Below are positions 1-8,014 of a stretch of DNA of 53,242 nucleotides, piece after piece. The notes under the pieces were generated by a model that was not told where the DNA came from, searched no databases, and saw nothing but the letters and a program-made list of their open reading frames with translations. The stretch's first letter is position 1, and each line of letters begins with the position of its first letter. Source of the stretch: Saprospira sp. CCB-QB6 (lineage in GTDB: Bacteria; Bacteroidota; Bacteroidia; Chitinophagales; Saprospiraceae). Location: contig NZ_CP116809.1 in assembly GCF_028464065.1 (NCBI RefSeq), positions 1 through 53,242 on the forward strand. Reading direction: 5' to 3'. Both the position numbers and the translations under genes were made by a program.

Positions 1-93
1 AAAAGTTGGAATTTTTTGCAGAATTGAAACAAATTGTTTTAAATTTGTGTAGGAAATGGCAACTCATCTTGCTCACCAATCAAAACAATCGCT

Positions 94-1005
94 ATGCTTG
101 AAAAAAATCTCAGCCTTTTGCGCCACAATATTGCTGTGGTCTGGAGAAACCCCAGAAGCCTGCTTGTCTATCCACGACAAATGAGCAGAAAAGCCAAATT
201 TCAATGGGTCGTTTTAGGAAGTTTGGCCTTTTTACTTTCTCAAAGAGAATTGTCTTTTCAGTTATCTTTGTCGGTACCCGAAGTATTGGAAACTGGTCAA
301 GCCGAATTGGCCCCAAAAGCTCGCCCACAACTTGCTGCTGTTCATACGGTTGCGGGACCTTGGTGGGAACAGATTAAAGAAAAATCTAAGGACATTAGAG
401 ATAAACTCAATTTAGCTAATGCCGCAACTGCTGTAGGTGCCGCTTTGAGCACAGAACAGCAAGCCGAGGCCGCCAAATATTCTAATTTGGGCTTTGTGCT
501 CAACCCAACCTTACCCAAACGCTTGGGCGTATCAGCTGAAGTCGTTGCTTTTAAGACAAAAAAGTGTACCGATTACGTAAAAAAATACGCCAAAATTGCT
601 GTAGAAGAAATGGAGCTTTACGGTATACCTGCAAGTATTACTTTGGCTCAAGGTTTACTGGAAAGCAATGCTGGCGATAGCCGATTGGCCAAAAATGAAA
701 ACAATCATTTTGGGATAAAATGCAAGAAAAAATGTTTGGGCTGCCGCTGTGCTAACTATACCGATGACGATAAATATGATATGTTCCGAATTTTTGAATC
801 GCCTTGGTACAGCTTTAGAGAACATAGCAAATTACTACAAGGTAAACGTTATAAGCACTTGTTAAAGCTAGAAGTTACAGATTATAAAAACTGGAGCCGT
901 GGCTTGCAATCCGCAGGTTATGCAACGAATCCAAAGTATGGAGCTACGCTAATAGAAATTATAGAAAAACTGAACCTACAACGTTTTGACAAGGCTCCAA
1001 ATTAG
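94..1005 (+). CDS. Exported GH73-type glucosaminidase
   Basis: Predicted peptidoglycan hydrolase that cleaves between GlcNAc and MurNAc. The glucosaminidase (FlgJ C-terminal-like, GH73) domain fills about residues 150-300; the segment SITLAQGLLESNAGDSRLA carries the likely catalytic Glu, followed by NHFGIKC and, later, SAGYATNPKYG, both typical of the family. A hydrophobic stretch near residues 35-50 (FQWVVLGSLAFLLS) suggests a signal anchor. A second ATG at 181 would put this stretch near the N terminus and is a realistic alternative start. A cysteine-rich insert (CKKKCLGCRC) inside the domain is unusual. The protein has no LysM or SH3 cell-wall binding domain. A strong terminator follows. 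Family call is confident; physiological role (cell separation, wall turnover) is inference. Confidence 0.85.
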   Translation: MLEKNLSLLRHNIAVVWRNPRSLLVYPRQMSRKAKFQWVVLGSLAFLLSQRELSFQLSLSVPEVLETGQAELAPKARPQLAAVHTVAGPWWEQIKEKSKDIRDKLNLANAATAVGAALSTEQQAEAAKYSNLGFVLNPTLPKRLGVSAEVVAFKTKKCTDYVKKYAKIAVEEMELYGIPASITLAQGLLESNAGDSRLAKNENNHFGIKCKKKCLGCRCANYTDDDKYDMFRIFESPWYSFREHSKLLQGKRYKHLLKLEVTDYKNWSRGLQSAGYATNPKYGATLIEIIEKLNLQRFDKAPN

Positions 1006-1034
1006 AGCTGCTGATTGTTAATTTTTCAAGCCCA

Positions 1035-1065
1035 AAGGCCCTAGACCTCGTCTAGGGCCTTTTTT
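1035..1065 (+). terminator. Rho-independent terminator after the glucosaminidase gene
   Basis: A perfect 12-bp stem (AAGGCCCTAGAC at 1035-1046, GTCTAGGGCCTT at 1050-1061) with a 3-nt loop is followed by a T run. It starts about 30 bp after the stop codon. Confidence 0.9.
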
Positions 1066-1094
1066 AATTGCTGATTTTCAGCGTTTTAGAATTG

Positions 1095-1150
1095 ATAAAG
1101 AAATCTTTAATTAAAGATTTAACGAAATAAAGAAATAACGGAATCTTTAT
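1095..1150. repeat. Octamer array 1 (7 words)
   Basis: Seven contiguous 8-bp words: ATAAAGAA, ATCTTTAA, TTAAAGAT, TTAACGAA, ATAAAGAA, ATAACGGA, ATCTTTAT. All fit WTAAMGRW or its reverse complement. The last word supplies the stop codon of the recombinase gene on the minus strand (TTA at 1147-1149). This is the only array with no GC-rich hairpin element directly beside it. Confidence 0.85.
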
Positions 1151-1848
1151 TTATTTGGTCCATCTTTTTTTCGCCAACCTTTGTTTTTGAGCCAGCGATT
1201 GAGGTTGGAGGGCGTCGTTTTATAGCGATCGGCAATATAGCGTTGACTGCTGCCCTGGGCCAAAAGTGCTTGTATTTCGGGCCAAAAAGGATCGAGTTTA
1301 GAGCGGCCAGGGCCTTTGGGTCGGCCCAAAGGCAGGCCCTTGGCTTTGCGTGCGGCCAGGGCTTCTTTGGTCCGCTGGGCGATGAGGTCGCGCTCAATTT
1401 CGGCAGCCATAGAAAAGACCAGGGCCATAATTTTACTCTGCAAACTTTCGTCAAGTTGCCAGCCCCCTTTGACCGCATAAATTCGAATTCCTTTTTTGAG
1501 TGCCAATTGCAAGACCTCCATAATTTCCAACATCGAGCGGCCAATCCGAGAGAGCTCATTGACGATGATCGTATCGCCTTGGCCCAATTCTTCAATAATT
1601 TGGCCCAACCAGCGCTCCCGCCAATTTTTTCGGCCCGATACTTTTTCGGCAATAAAAAAGACCTTGCCCAAATTTTTATCATTGGCCAAAAAGAGAATCT
1701 CGGCCTTGTTTTTCTCTAAATTTTGTTCTTTTGTAGACACCCGCAGATAGGCCAAAGCCTTTGCCCCTTTTTGCTGCTTAAATTTTTGCCAAACGGCCTG
1801 ATTTTCTGCCATAATGCTGCTTTTGTCCCAAAATTCGCTAAAAACCAT
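1147..1848 (-). CDS. Serine recombinase (resolvase/invertase family)
   Basis: Small serine recombinase of 233 aa. The catalytic domain spans about residues 28-165: YLRVSTKEQ holds the nucleophile Ser38, and NELSRIGRS holds the conserved arginines (101, 104). A long helix region (AEIERDLIAQRTKEALAARKAKG) leads to the GRPKG hinge. The C-terminal part (about 185-226) looks like a helix-turn-helix (SSQRYIADRYKTTPSNLNRW). Such enzymes resolve cointegrates or invert DNA segments. No transposase or phage gene adjoins it. It lies between an isolated octamer array, which overlaps its 3' end, and the first composite element. An internal ATG at residue 13 is an alternative start. Confidence 0.88.
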   Translation of the reverse strand: MVFSEFWDKSSIMAENQAVWQKFKQQKGAKALAYLRVSTKEQNLEKNKAEILFLANDKNLGKVFFIAEKVSGRKNWRERWLGQIIEELGQGDTIIVNELSRIGRSMLEIMEVLQLALKKGIRIYAVKGGWQLDESLQSKIMALVFSMAAEIERDLIAQRTKEALAARKAKGLPLGRPKGPGRSKLDPFWPEIQALLAQGSSQRYIADRYKTTPSNLNRWLKNKGWRKKDGPNK

Positions 1849-1955
1849 TAAAGCCTTAGTTTTTAGACAACTTTTATTGTTAATTTATCCGTGAATTATT
1901 TTGCAATTTTTATTATAAAATAATGGAGGGTTTTTAATGAATTTTTTAGGGTTAG

Positions 1956-2480
1956 AGGCCCGCGGCCAGCTTTGCTGGCCGCCGCTATGCTGCCTGGCTC
2001 GCTGTTACTTGCTTCGCTGCGTCGGCTCCCGTTGGTCGGGTCGCTCGGCCCTGCAGCGCTTTCAGCGCTTTGGTCTGGCCTACGGCCACCAGTCCGCAGC
2101 GCTGGGCCGCTCATCTTTTGTACAAACTTTTGCCTTATTTGCTTCGGCCTAAAAACTAAATACCTGATTTATAGCGCCTAGTAGCAATAAAGAAATCTTT
2201 AATTAAAGATTTAACGAATTAAAGAAATAACGGAATCTTTATTGGCCCAATTTTGCAGCTAGCGGCTAGTTCATGAGGGGGGTAGCCCTCGTTTATAAAT
2301 CATCGCGAAGCGATAGCATTTTGCTGTGGGTTTCAACCCACAGTATCGGCTGAGGGATGGTAGGGGGTGGCCGCAGGCCAGACCGAGCTTTTTGAGCAAA
2401 GCGAAAAAAGCGCAGGGCCGAGCAGACCTGCGAGCCCCGTAGCATAGAGCGACCCGACCAAAGGGAGGGGAAGCCCCAAA
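1956..2480. repeat. Composite element 1: two inverted GC-rich arms around octamer array 2
   Basis: This gene-free spacer is one structured unit. A plus-oriented GC-rich arm covers about 1956-2119, with hairpins GGCCAGC/GCTGGCC, AGCGCT/AGCGCT and GGCC/GGCC. An AT-rich spacer contains TGTACA. The octamer array is at 2187-2242, then a second spacer carries CAATTTTGCAGCTAG. A minus-oriented arm covers about 2273-2480; it adds hairpin modules GAGGG/CCCTC, ATCGC/GCGAT and CTGTGGG/CCCACAG and ends in GGAAGCCCC 14 bp before the next start codon. The same order recurs at 5928, 11246 and 51302. No ORF in it resembles a protein. Bases 1849-1955 show nothing I can name. Confidence 0.8.
2187..2242. repeat. 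Octamer array 2 (7 words)
   Basis: Words: ATAAAGAA, ATCTTTAA, TTAAAGAT, TTAACGAA, TTAAAGAA, ATAACGGA, ATCTTTAT. The order matches array 1 except for one base in word five. It forms the core of composite element 1. Confidence 0.85.
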
Positions 2481-2493
2481 ACATCTAAAAACT

Positions 2494-3552
2494 ATGAAAA
2501 CAAATCTTTTTGTCCTTAGTATATTGCTTTTTTTTGCTGCCTGTAGAGGGCCAAAACCCCAAAACCAAAAGGAAGCCACAGCTTTAGCCCTAGCGCAATT
2601 GGATTCCGGCCGCATAGATTGCTTTGCCCCTCATTTTGACTCGCTCAAGCAGCGCTGGACCTTTTGTGAGGGCTCGGCTTTGGCCTATTGGGCCGATCAT
2701 TTTTATTTGGTTTCGGATAAGTCCTTGCCGCCTAATTTGGGTAGTCCTTTGTTCAAAATGGGGGCTCCATTAACTGGAAAAGCCCAGTATTTTCCCGCCA
2801 ATTATTTGGCCGAAGTGGAAAAATTGGAAGCTCTGGCCGTTGGGCCAAAAGGACTTTGGGCCATGACCGCTTTTGATCGCTTGAAAGCTGATGATTGGGC
2901 AGGCTATAACCAACTTTGGTTTTGGAAAAATGGCGAAAAACAGCCCTTTTTGGTGGGCGCAGAAACACAAGAAAAGAGTGGGCAACAGGGCAGCTTGGCC
3001 CTGCAAAAGGCGATTAAAGACTATTTGGGACAGCCTTATTATAAACTAGAAGGCCTAGCGGAAGGGCCTGATCAACAGCTGTTTTTGGGCCTACGTGCGC
3101 TAGGCAAAAGCTATGAAGAATTTGATTATCAGCTGCGGATTTTATGTTTGGAATACGATTATAATGCAGCAGGCATGCCTGTTTTGGACCTCAATATGGA
3201 GGAGCTAGCACTTAACTTGCCTACTTGGGCAAAGGACTTGCCTTTGGGCCTTTCTTCCTTAGAGTATCGAGCAGAGGAACAAAGCTTTTATTTGGCAACA
3301 AGCATGGAAGTCGAGGGCGAAGCTTTGAGCAGCTATGTTTGGCGTTTTCCTTACCAAAAAGGACAAAAGAAGGCGGATTTAGCGGTTTTGCAAGGGACCG
3401 AAAAACAACCTTTTAAGGTTCCACATAAGGCAGAAGGCCTTTGTTTTGGGCCAAAAGGCGAGCTTTACCTCCTTTTTGATGATGATCGGGAGTTGCTCTG
3501 GGGGCGGCAGCCGCATCAGTTAGATTATTATCGCTTGCGCTTAGATAAATAG
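2494..3552 (+). CDS. Lipoprotein, probable beta-propeller-like hypothetical protein
   Basis: The N terminus is a lipoprotein signal peptide (MKTNLFVLSILLFFAAC, lipobox FAAC), so the mature protein should be anchored by Cys17 in the envelope. Two segments resemble repeats of SdiA-regulated or esterase-like-phytase propellers: LEGLAEGPDQQLFLGLR near 188-204 and AEGLCFGPKGELYLLFDD near 313-330. That resemblance comes from reading the motifs and is not firm; enzymatic function is unknown. The start codon lies 14 bp after the end of a minus-oriented hairpin element. It is convergent with the KilA-N gene, 7 bp apart, with no terminator visible between them. Confidence 0.7.
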   Translation: MKTNLFVLSILLFFAACRGPKPQNQKEATALALAQLDSGRIDCFAPHFDSLKQRWTFCEGSALAYWADHFYLVSDKSLPPNLGSPLFKMGAPLTGKAQYFPANYLAEVEKLEALAVGPKGLWAMTAFDRLKADDWAGYNQLWFWKNGEKQPFLVGAETQEKSGQQGSLALQKAIKDYLGQPYYKLEGLAEGPDQQLFLGLRALGKSYEEFDYQLRILCLEYDYNAAGMPVLDLNMEELALNLPTWAKDLPLGLSSLEYRAEEQSFYLATSMEVEGEALSSYVWRFPYQKGQKKADLAVLQGTEKQPFKVPHKAEGLCFGPKGELYLLFDDDRELLWGRQPHQLDYYRLRLDK

Positions 3553-3559
3553 TTGGGAA

Positions 3560-4405
3560 TTAGTTGCCTAAGCGTTTGGGATCCTCCATTTTGGGCAAGG
3601 ATCTAGAGGTCAAAAGAGATTGCATTTGTTTGATAGCCGCTTGATTGAGAATATCGGCTCGTTCATCTTGGCTCAATTGCATCCGAATCAATTCCGCATT
3701 GACGGCTTCTAAGTTAGCGAGGACCAATAGTTGTTCGGTGCTTGCATAATCTCTAATATTGCCTTTTAAATCGGGGTTTTGTTGCCGCCAAAACTTAGCC
3801 GTTAGGCCAAAAACGGCCACATTTAGAATATCGGCTTCTCCAGCATAGATAAATCCTTGTCCACTCACTCTAGGTGGAATCAATTCTTCTTTGATGGCAT
3901 CGGTATGCACCGTATAATTGACTTTGGTCAGCATACGCTTGAGGTTCCAGCCTAAGGCCTCTTGTTTTTGGGCCTCATCAAGCTGTTTAAGGCGCTGAAA
4001 CTCCTTGAAAACATAGAGTTTAAAGGTAGGGCTGAGGTAAGAGAGAAACTCAAAAGCAATATCCTGATGCGCATAGGTCCCACCATAACGCCCTTTTTTA
4101 GAGCGAATGCCAAGAGCGCCCGTTTTCTCAATCCATTCGGTCAAGCTTAGCGTAAAGGTTGGATCGCCAGTCTGATTTTTAATGTTCTCAAATTCGAGTA
4201 CATTAAAATTGGGGTTGTGTAGGCTTTCCCAGGCACCCAAAAAGCTAATACTGCTTCTATTACGCAACCAGTTGAGGATCAACTGCCCTGTTTTGGGGTT
4301 GAATTTGCGTGCAATATCGGTTAGTGAGATAAAATCTTCTTGTTGCTCACTATATAATCGAATTTCGGTGCCTTGTACTTGGAGGATTCCCTGTTTCTTT
4401 GCCAT
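3560..4405 (-). CDS. KilA-N domain protein
   Basis: Residues about 12-120 read as a KilA-N DNA-binding domain: ISLTDIARKF, LILNWLRNRSSISFLGAWE, then a GRYGGTYAHQDIAFEFLSYLSP segment of the kind found in phage and bacterial KilA-N proteins. The C-terminal part (about 140-281) is helical and unassigned. KilA-N proteins are common in phages and mobile DNA but also occur singly in Bacteroidota chromosomes. The ATG at 4405 is preferred over the one at 4453, because the longer form would run through the terminator of the upstream pyrEF gene. Function is unknown. Confidence 0.75.
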   Translation of the reverse strand: MAKKQGILQVQGTEIRLYSEQQEDFISLTDIARKFNPKTGQLILNWLRNRSSISFLGAWESLHNPNFNVLEFENIKNQTGDPTFTLSLTEWIEKTGALGIRSKKGRYGGTYAHQDIAFEFLSYLSPTFKLYVFKEFQRLKQLDEAQKQEALGWNLKRMLTKVNYTVHTDAIKEELIPPRVSGQGFIYAGEADILNVAVFGLTAKFWRQQNPDLKGNIRDYASTEQLLVLANLEAVNAELIRMQLSQDERADILNQAAIKQMQSLLTSRSLPKMEDPKRLGN

Positions 4406-4412
4406 CTCTATA

Positions 4413-4449
4413 AAACTAAAAAGCAGCATGGGCAACTCCCATACTGCTT
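4413..4449 (-). terminator. Terminator of pyrEF
   Basis: A 12-bp stem with one G-T pair (4421-4432 and 4438-4449, loop of 5) reads on the minus strand as AAGCAGTATGGG / CCCATGCTGCTT followed by T-rich sequence. It lies between pyrEF and the KilA-N gene. Confidence 0.8.
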
Positions 4450-4485
4450 GCATAATAAGTATTTTCTTTCACTTTTTTGCTTGTT

Positions 4486-5889
4486 TTACAAGCGCTTCAA
4501 ATAGGCTTCCCAACCTACTTTTCGGTATTCGGCGGCCTTTTGGGCGGGCTGTTCATCTTGGTAAATTCCTCGGCCCACAATCATCAAATCAATGCCTCTT
4601 TTTTCAAAGGCTTCTGTAGGATGATTGTATTGCTGGCCCAAGTTATCGCTGCCACCGCCTAGCTTAATGCCTGGAGTAAACATCAAAAGTCCTGCATCTC
4701 TTGGCCGTTTGTTTTGGCTGACCACGCCCACAACCACTTCTTGCTGATCTTGGGCAATGGCCAAGGCTTTTTTCATGTACTCTCTACTAGTTAAGGTATC
4801 TACAGTTGACATTTGAGCGACCACAATCAAGCCTACATTTTTCTGCAGCGCAATTTGTTTTAAGGCTTCTACACTAGAGGCGCCAGCCACCACATGCACG
4901 GTAATCAGATCAGCCCAATCGGCAATGCAGTAAGGGGCAGCCTTAAATTGTTGTTGAACAATATGCCCAATATCGGCAAATTTGCGGTCCTCAAACAAGA
5001 GAAAGTTATGGCGCTTGGCCAAAGCTTGTAATTCAACAACCAGCTCTTGGTCAAAGTCTTCAATGCTGTCCATATGCGTTTTCAAAACCGCAATATATGG
5101 TCCCACTTCTTGGGCCAATTGCAGCAATTTGGCTTTGGTCCCCACATCCGCAGAGCAACAAAGGTTGGTTTGTTTTTGCTCCATGATGTCGATGAGACGC
5201 TTGGTCACCCCATTTTGCGTATTCACTTTGATGGTCGAGTAGTTGAGGCGGGGAACGGCCTTGCGCTGTAAGCGCAATTGCTCATAACCAATCTGGTTAT
5301 TTTGCACAAAGGCCAAGGTCAGATTATACATCTGCTCATCAATGCGATCATGTCGATACAAAATGTCCAAAATCTCGGCAATGGTATAGACCGACAAAGC
5401 CTGATAACCTTGTTTTTCCAAGGTCGATACGCCCCCTTGCATACGGTCCACAATCGAAATGACATAATCCACTTCTAAGCCTTCGGCCTCAATGACTTCC
5501 AAGGTCTCTATCATCGAGATGCCACTACTAATGACGTCATCAATAACAACGGCTTTTTGGCCCTCTTCAAAGACGCCTTCGACCATTTTTTTAGTCCCAT
5601 GTTTTTTCACTTCCTTGCGCTTGACGATCATCGGTTTGTTGTGCATCATCGACAAGGCCGAGCTGAGCGAAAGGGCCGCATAAGGCACCCCACACAAATG
5701 GTCAAATTCCAAATCTTTGATCAATTCCCAAAGTTGCTCGCTAATTTCCTTAAGCAGTTTGGGGTAGGCCACCACCCGTCTAAAATCTAAATAAAAAGGC
5801 GAGGACAAGCCGCTCTTTAGCGTAAACTGCCCAAATTGCAATACGCCCAATTCTTCCAATTTCAGTAAAAGCGCTTCTTTCTTTTGCAT
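4486..5889 (-). CDS. pyrEF: Bifunctional UMP synthase (PyrE-PyrF fusion)
   Basis: Catalyses the last two steps of UMP synthesis: orotate plus PRPP to OMP, then decarboxylation to UMP. Residues 1-210 are orotate phosphoribosyltransferase, with the PRPP loop VVIDDVISSG (Asp117/Asp118). Residues about 230-467 are OMP decarboxylase, with the LKTHMD lysine/aspartate (270, 274) and FEDRKFADIG, giving the Asp-Lys-Asp triad at 301, 303 and 306. Domain order and wording (TPGIKL, GGDNLGQQYN, VGRGI near the end) resemble animal UMPS closely; most bacteria encode two separate enzymes. An inverted hairpin element lies upstream of the start, whose leader reads CCCCAAAAAAACATTAAAA. pyrD lies 600 bp upstream on the same strand. 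Confidence 0.95.
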   Translation of the reverse strand: MQKKEALLLKLEELGVLQFGQFTLKSGLSSPFYLDFRRVVAYPKLLKEISEQLWELIKDLEFDHLCGVPYAALSLSSALSMMHNKPMIVKRKEVKKHGTKKMVEGVFEEGQKAVVIDDVISSGISMIETLEVIEAEGLEVDYVISIVDRMQGGVSTLEKQGYQALSVYTIAEILDILYRHDRIDEQMYNLTLAFVQNNQIGYEQLRLQRKAVPRLNYSTIKVNTQNGVTKRLIDIMEQKQTNLCCSADVGTKAKLLQLAQEVGPYIAVLKTHMDSIEDFDQELVVELQALAKRHNFLLFEDRKFADIGHIVQQQFKAAPYCIADWADLITVHVVAGASSVEALKQIALQKNVGLIVVAQMSTVDTLTSREYMKKALAIAQDQQEVVVGVVSQNKRPRDAGLLMFTPGIKLGGGSDNLGQQYNHPTEAFEKRGIDLMIVGRGIYQDEQPAQKAAEYRKVGWEAYLKRL

Positions 5890-5927
5890 AGTTTTATTAG
5901 TTGTGATGATGTTGTTTTAATGTTTTT

Positions 5928-6446
5928 TTGGGGCCTCCGCAGCAAAGCTGCGGCGCTACGTTTCAGGGCTCGCTATTCGCTCGGCCCTTCGGCGGCAAAG
6001 CCGCCTCGGTCTGGCCTGACGGCCACCCTTGCACATCGCTAGGCCGCTCATCTTTTGTACAAACTTTTGGCTTATATTGTTGGCCTAAAACCCTAATTCA
6101 CTGATTTACAGCCATTAATCTCAATAAAGAAATCTTTATTTAAAGATTTAACGAAATGAAGATTCCGTTAAATAAAGAATTAAAGAAATAACGGAATCTT
6201 TATTCCTTGCATGCTCCAATTTTGCAGCTAGAGGCGAGTTCATGAGGGGGGGTAGCCCTCATTTTTAAATCATCGCGAAGCGATACCTTTTTGCTGTGGG
6301 TTTTAACCCACAGTATCGGCTGAGGGATGGTAGCGGGTGGCCGAAGGCCAGACCAAGCTTTTGAGCGTAGCGAAAAAGCGCAGGGCCGAGCAGACCTGCG
6401 AGCCCCCGCACAGCCCGACCCGCCCGCAGGGCGGGGCAGCCCCAAA
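5928..6446. repeat. Composite element 2: two inverted GC-rich arms around octamer array 3
   Basis: Fills the spacer between pyrD and pyrEF. The plus-oriented arm (about 5928-6055) has hairpins CCGCAGC/GCTGCGG, GGCGGC/GCCGCC and GGCC/GGCC and continues with GCTCATCTTTTGTACAAAC, as in composite 1. The array is at 6124-6203. The minus-oriented arm (about 6240-6446) is preceded by CAATTTTGCAGCTAG and has the GAGGG, ATCGC and CTGTGGG hairpin modules. No gene is present. Confidence 0.8.
6124..6203. repeat. Octamer array 3 (10 words, the longest)
   Basis: Words: ATAAAGAA, ATCTTTAT, TTAAAGAT, TTAACGAA, ATGAAGAT, TCCGTTAA, ATAAAGAA, TTAAAGAA, ATAACGGA, ATCTTTAT. Only the fifth departs from the consensus, by one base. 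Confidence 0.85.
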
Positions 6447-6448
6447 CC

Positions 6449-6487
6449 CTAAAAAAAAAGACCTTCCAGCCAACAGGCAGAACGTCT
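6449..6487 (-). terminator. Probable terminator of pyrD
   Basis: On the minus strand the sequence right after the pyrD stop codon can form an imperfect hairpin (AAGAC/GTCTT with an inner GCC/GGC) followed by nine T residues. Confidence 0.6.
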
Positions 6488-7423
6488 TTAAATAGGAGCG
6501 GCGGTCTTCAATTTCCCTCGAAAATCTTCTATCGATTGATAACCCTTGGCTTGCATAATGGCCGTTAGTTCGGCGCTGATTTGCGCAAAACAACGAGGAC
6601 CAGTTTTCATCAGATGCGTGCCAATTTGTACGGCCTTGGCCCCACATAAAATATGCTCAAAGGCATCTTGGCCCGATTTGATGCCACCCACGGCCACCAC
6701 CGAAATATCTGGCCGCAAGAGCAAATAAAACTGTCGGACATTGGCCAGGGCGGTGGCCTTGATATAATCGCCGCCCAAACCGCCAAAGCCATCTTTGGGG
6801 CGAATTAAGGTCTCTTCTTTTTCCCAATCAATGACCAAGCCATTGCCAATGCTATTGATGCAGCTCACAAAAGACAAGGGAAATTGATTGAGAATTTGGG
6901 CCATTTGCTCAAAATGCAGCAGGTCGAAATAGGGCGGTAATTTGACCCCCAAAGGCTTGTTGTTTTGGGCAAAAACAGCCGCTAATACTTTTTCGGTTTG
7001 CTCAAAATCGTAAGCCGTTTGGGGTTTGCCTGGCAAATTTGGACAAGACAAATTCAGCTCTATGGCCGCAATATTTTCCTCCTCTTGCATGGCCGCAATC
7101 ATCTTGAGATTATCGGCCAAACTCATACCCGAAACCGAAACGATATAAGGCTTTTGAAAACTGGCCAATTCCTTAGCTGCCGCCAAATAATAAGCATGGC
7201 CCTTATTGGGCAAGCCCATAGAGTTGATGCTGCCCCAAGGCGTATCTACATAGCGAGGAGCGGGATTTCCCGATCTGGGCGCTAGGGTGGCGCTTTTGGA
7301 CAAAATAGCTCCCGCCGCAGACTGTCCAAGGGCTTGCAACTCTTCTAAGCTGCTGCAGGCTGGACCAGAAGCATTGTATATACAGTTGGCTAATTTAATG
7401 TTCGCTATTTTTGTTTTCAGCAT
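6488..7423 (-). CDS. pyrD: Dihydroorotate dehydrogenase, class 1A
   Basis: FMN enzyme oxidising dihydroorotate to orotate in the cytosol. Length (311 aa) and signatures fit the fumarate-dependent class 1A: SKSAT with Lys43, GNPAPRY, SINSMGLPN, and LNLSCPNLPGK with the active-site Cys127. The class 2 membrane enzyme would carry an N-terminal extension and a catalytic Ser instead. No pyrK partner is visible, which also argues against class 1B. It precedes pyrEF on the same strand but is separated by a terminator and composite element 2, so cotranscription is uncertain. Confidence 0.93.
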   Translation of the reverse strand: MLKTKIANIKLANCIYNASGPACSSLEELQALGQSAAGAILSKSATLAPRSGNPAPRYVDTPWGSINSMGLPNKGHAYYLAAAKELASFQKPYIVSVSGMSLADNLKMIAAMQEEENIAAIELNLSCPNLPGKPQTAYDFEQTEKVLAAVFAQNNKPLGVKLPPYFDLLHFEQMAQILNQFPLSFVSCINSIGNGLVIDWEKEETLIRPKDGFGGLGGDYIKATALANVRQFYLLLRPDISVVAVGGIKSGQDAFEHILCGAKAVQIGTHLMKTGPRCFAQISAELTAIMQAKGYQSIEDFRGKLKTAAPI

Positions 7424-7468
7424 TTTTTTTAAATTAAAAAATTGAATAACTCAAATCAATATTTAATT

Positions 7469-7972
7469 ATGAAGATTTTATTTTTATTTCTGGCTGTTTT
7501 GCTAGCAAATACTGCTTTTGCGCAAATTCAACCTTCTGAATCGAATGATCTAGATGGACCTAAATACAGAATTGTAACTGAGGCAGAACGAGAAGCTTTG
7601 GCCCAGAAAGGCTTGCATGTTGTCACCACCACAGATGAAGGATTACCCGATGATTGGGTTGAAGTATCTATCGAAGAACGAGAAGCTTTGGCTAGCAAAG
7701 GATTTCAAGTCATTACTACTACAGATGATGGACTACCCGACGACTGGGAGTTTGCCGATGAAGCCACTATCGCTAAACTAGTTGAAGCGGGTTATTGGAA
7801 AGAAAATGCGTCTACTAAAACAGGCGCTTGGGCAGATGGACAAGCGGGTTCTATGGAATCAGCAGGAGAGTATACGCTTATCCGCAGCAAAAGTGACCCT
7901 AAGCAATATGCCATTGTTTGTCAGAAAAATGATGGTATTTTAGAGATCTGCTGCATTAGAAAATTGTTCTAA
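7469..7972 (+). CDS. Small secreted protein with an internal duplication
   Basis: 167 aa with a clear signal peptide (MKILFLFLAVLLANTAFAQ). The mature part begins with two near-identical blocks of about 38 residues: EAEREALAQKGLHVVTTTDEG then LPDDW, and IEEREALASKGFQVITTTDDG then LPDDW. A third, diverged start (ATIAKLVEAGYWKE) follows. The C terminus (YTLIRSKSDPKQYAIVCQKN) is a separate segment. I do not recognise the family. The ATG at 7469 is chosen because it begins the signal peptide; a TTG-initiated extension upstream is unlikely. It is divergent from pyrD and convergent with guaA. Confidence 0.72.
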   Translation: MKILFLFLAVLLANTAFAQIQPSESNDLDGPKYRIVTEAEREALAQKGLHVVTTTDEGLPDDWVEVSIEEREALASKGFQVITTTDDGLPDDWEFADEATIAKLVEAGYWKENASTKTGAWADGQAGSMESAGEYTLIRSKSDPKQYAIVCQKNDGILEICCIRKLF

Positions 7973-7985
7973 TCGATATTAAAAT

Positions 7986-8010
7986 AAAGGGCTGTATATA
8001 CAGCCCTTTT
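7986..8010. terminator. Bidirectional terminator between the small secreted gene and guaA
   Basis: AAAGGGCTGTA (7986-7996) and TACAGCCCTTT (7999-8009) form a perfect 11-bp palindrome, with T on one side and A on the other. It can serve both convergent genes. Confidence 0.88.
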
Positions 8011-8014
8011 CTAT

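Noticed and set aside
1243-1719. Plus-strand ORF of 158 codons
   Set aside because: It is antisense to the well-supported serine recombinase and has no recognisable domain.
4406-4453. Longer N terminus for the KilA-N protein
   Set aside because: The added codons run through the terminator of pyrEF; the downstream ATG gives a normal domain start.
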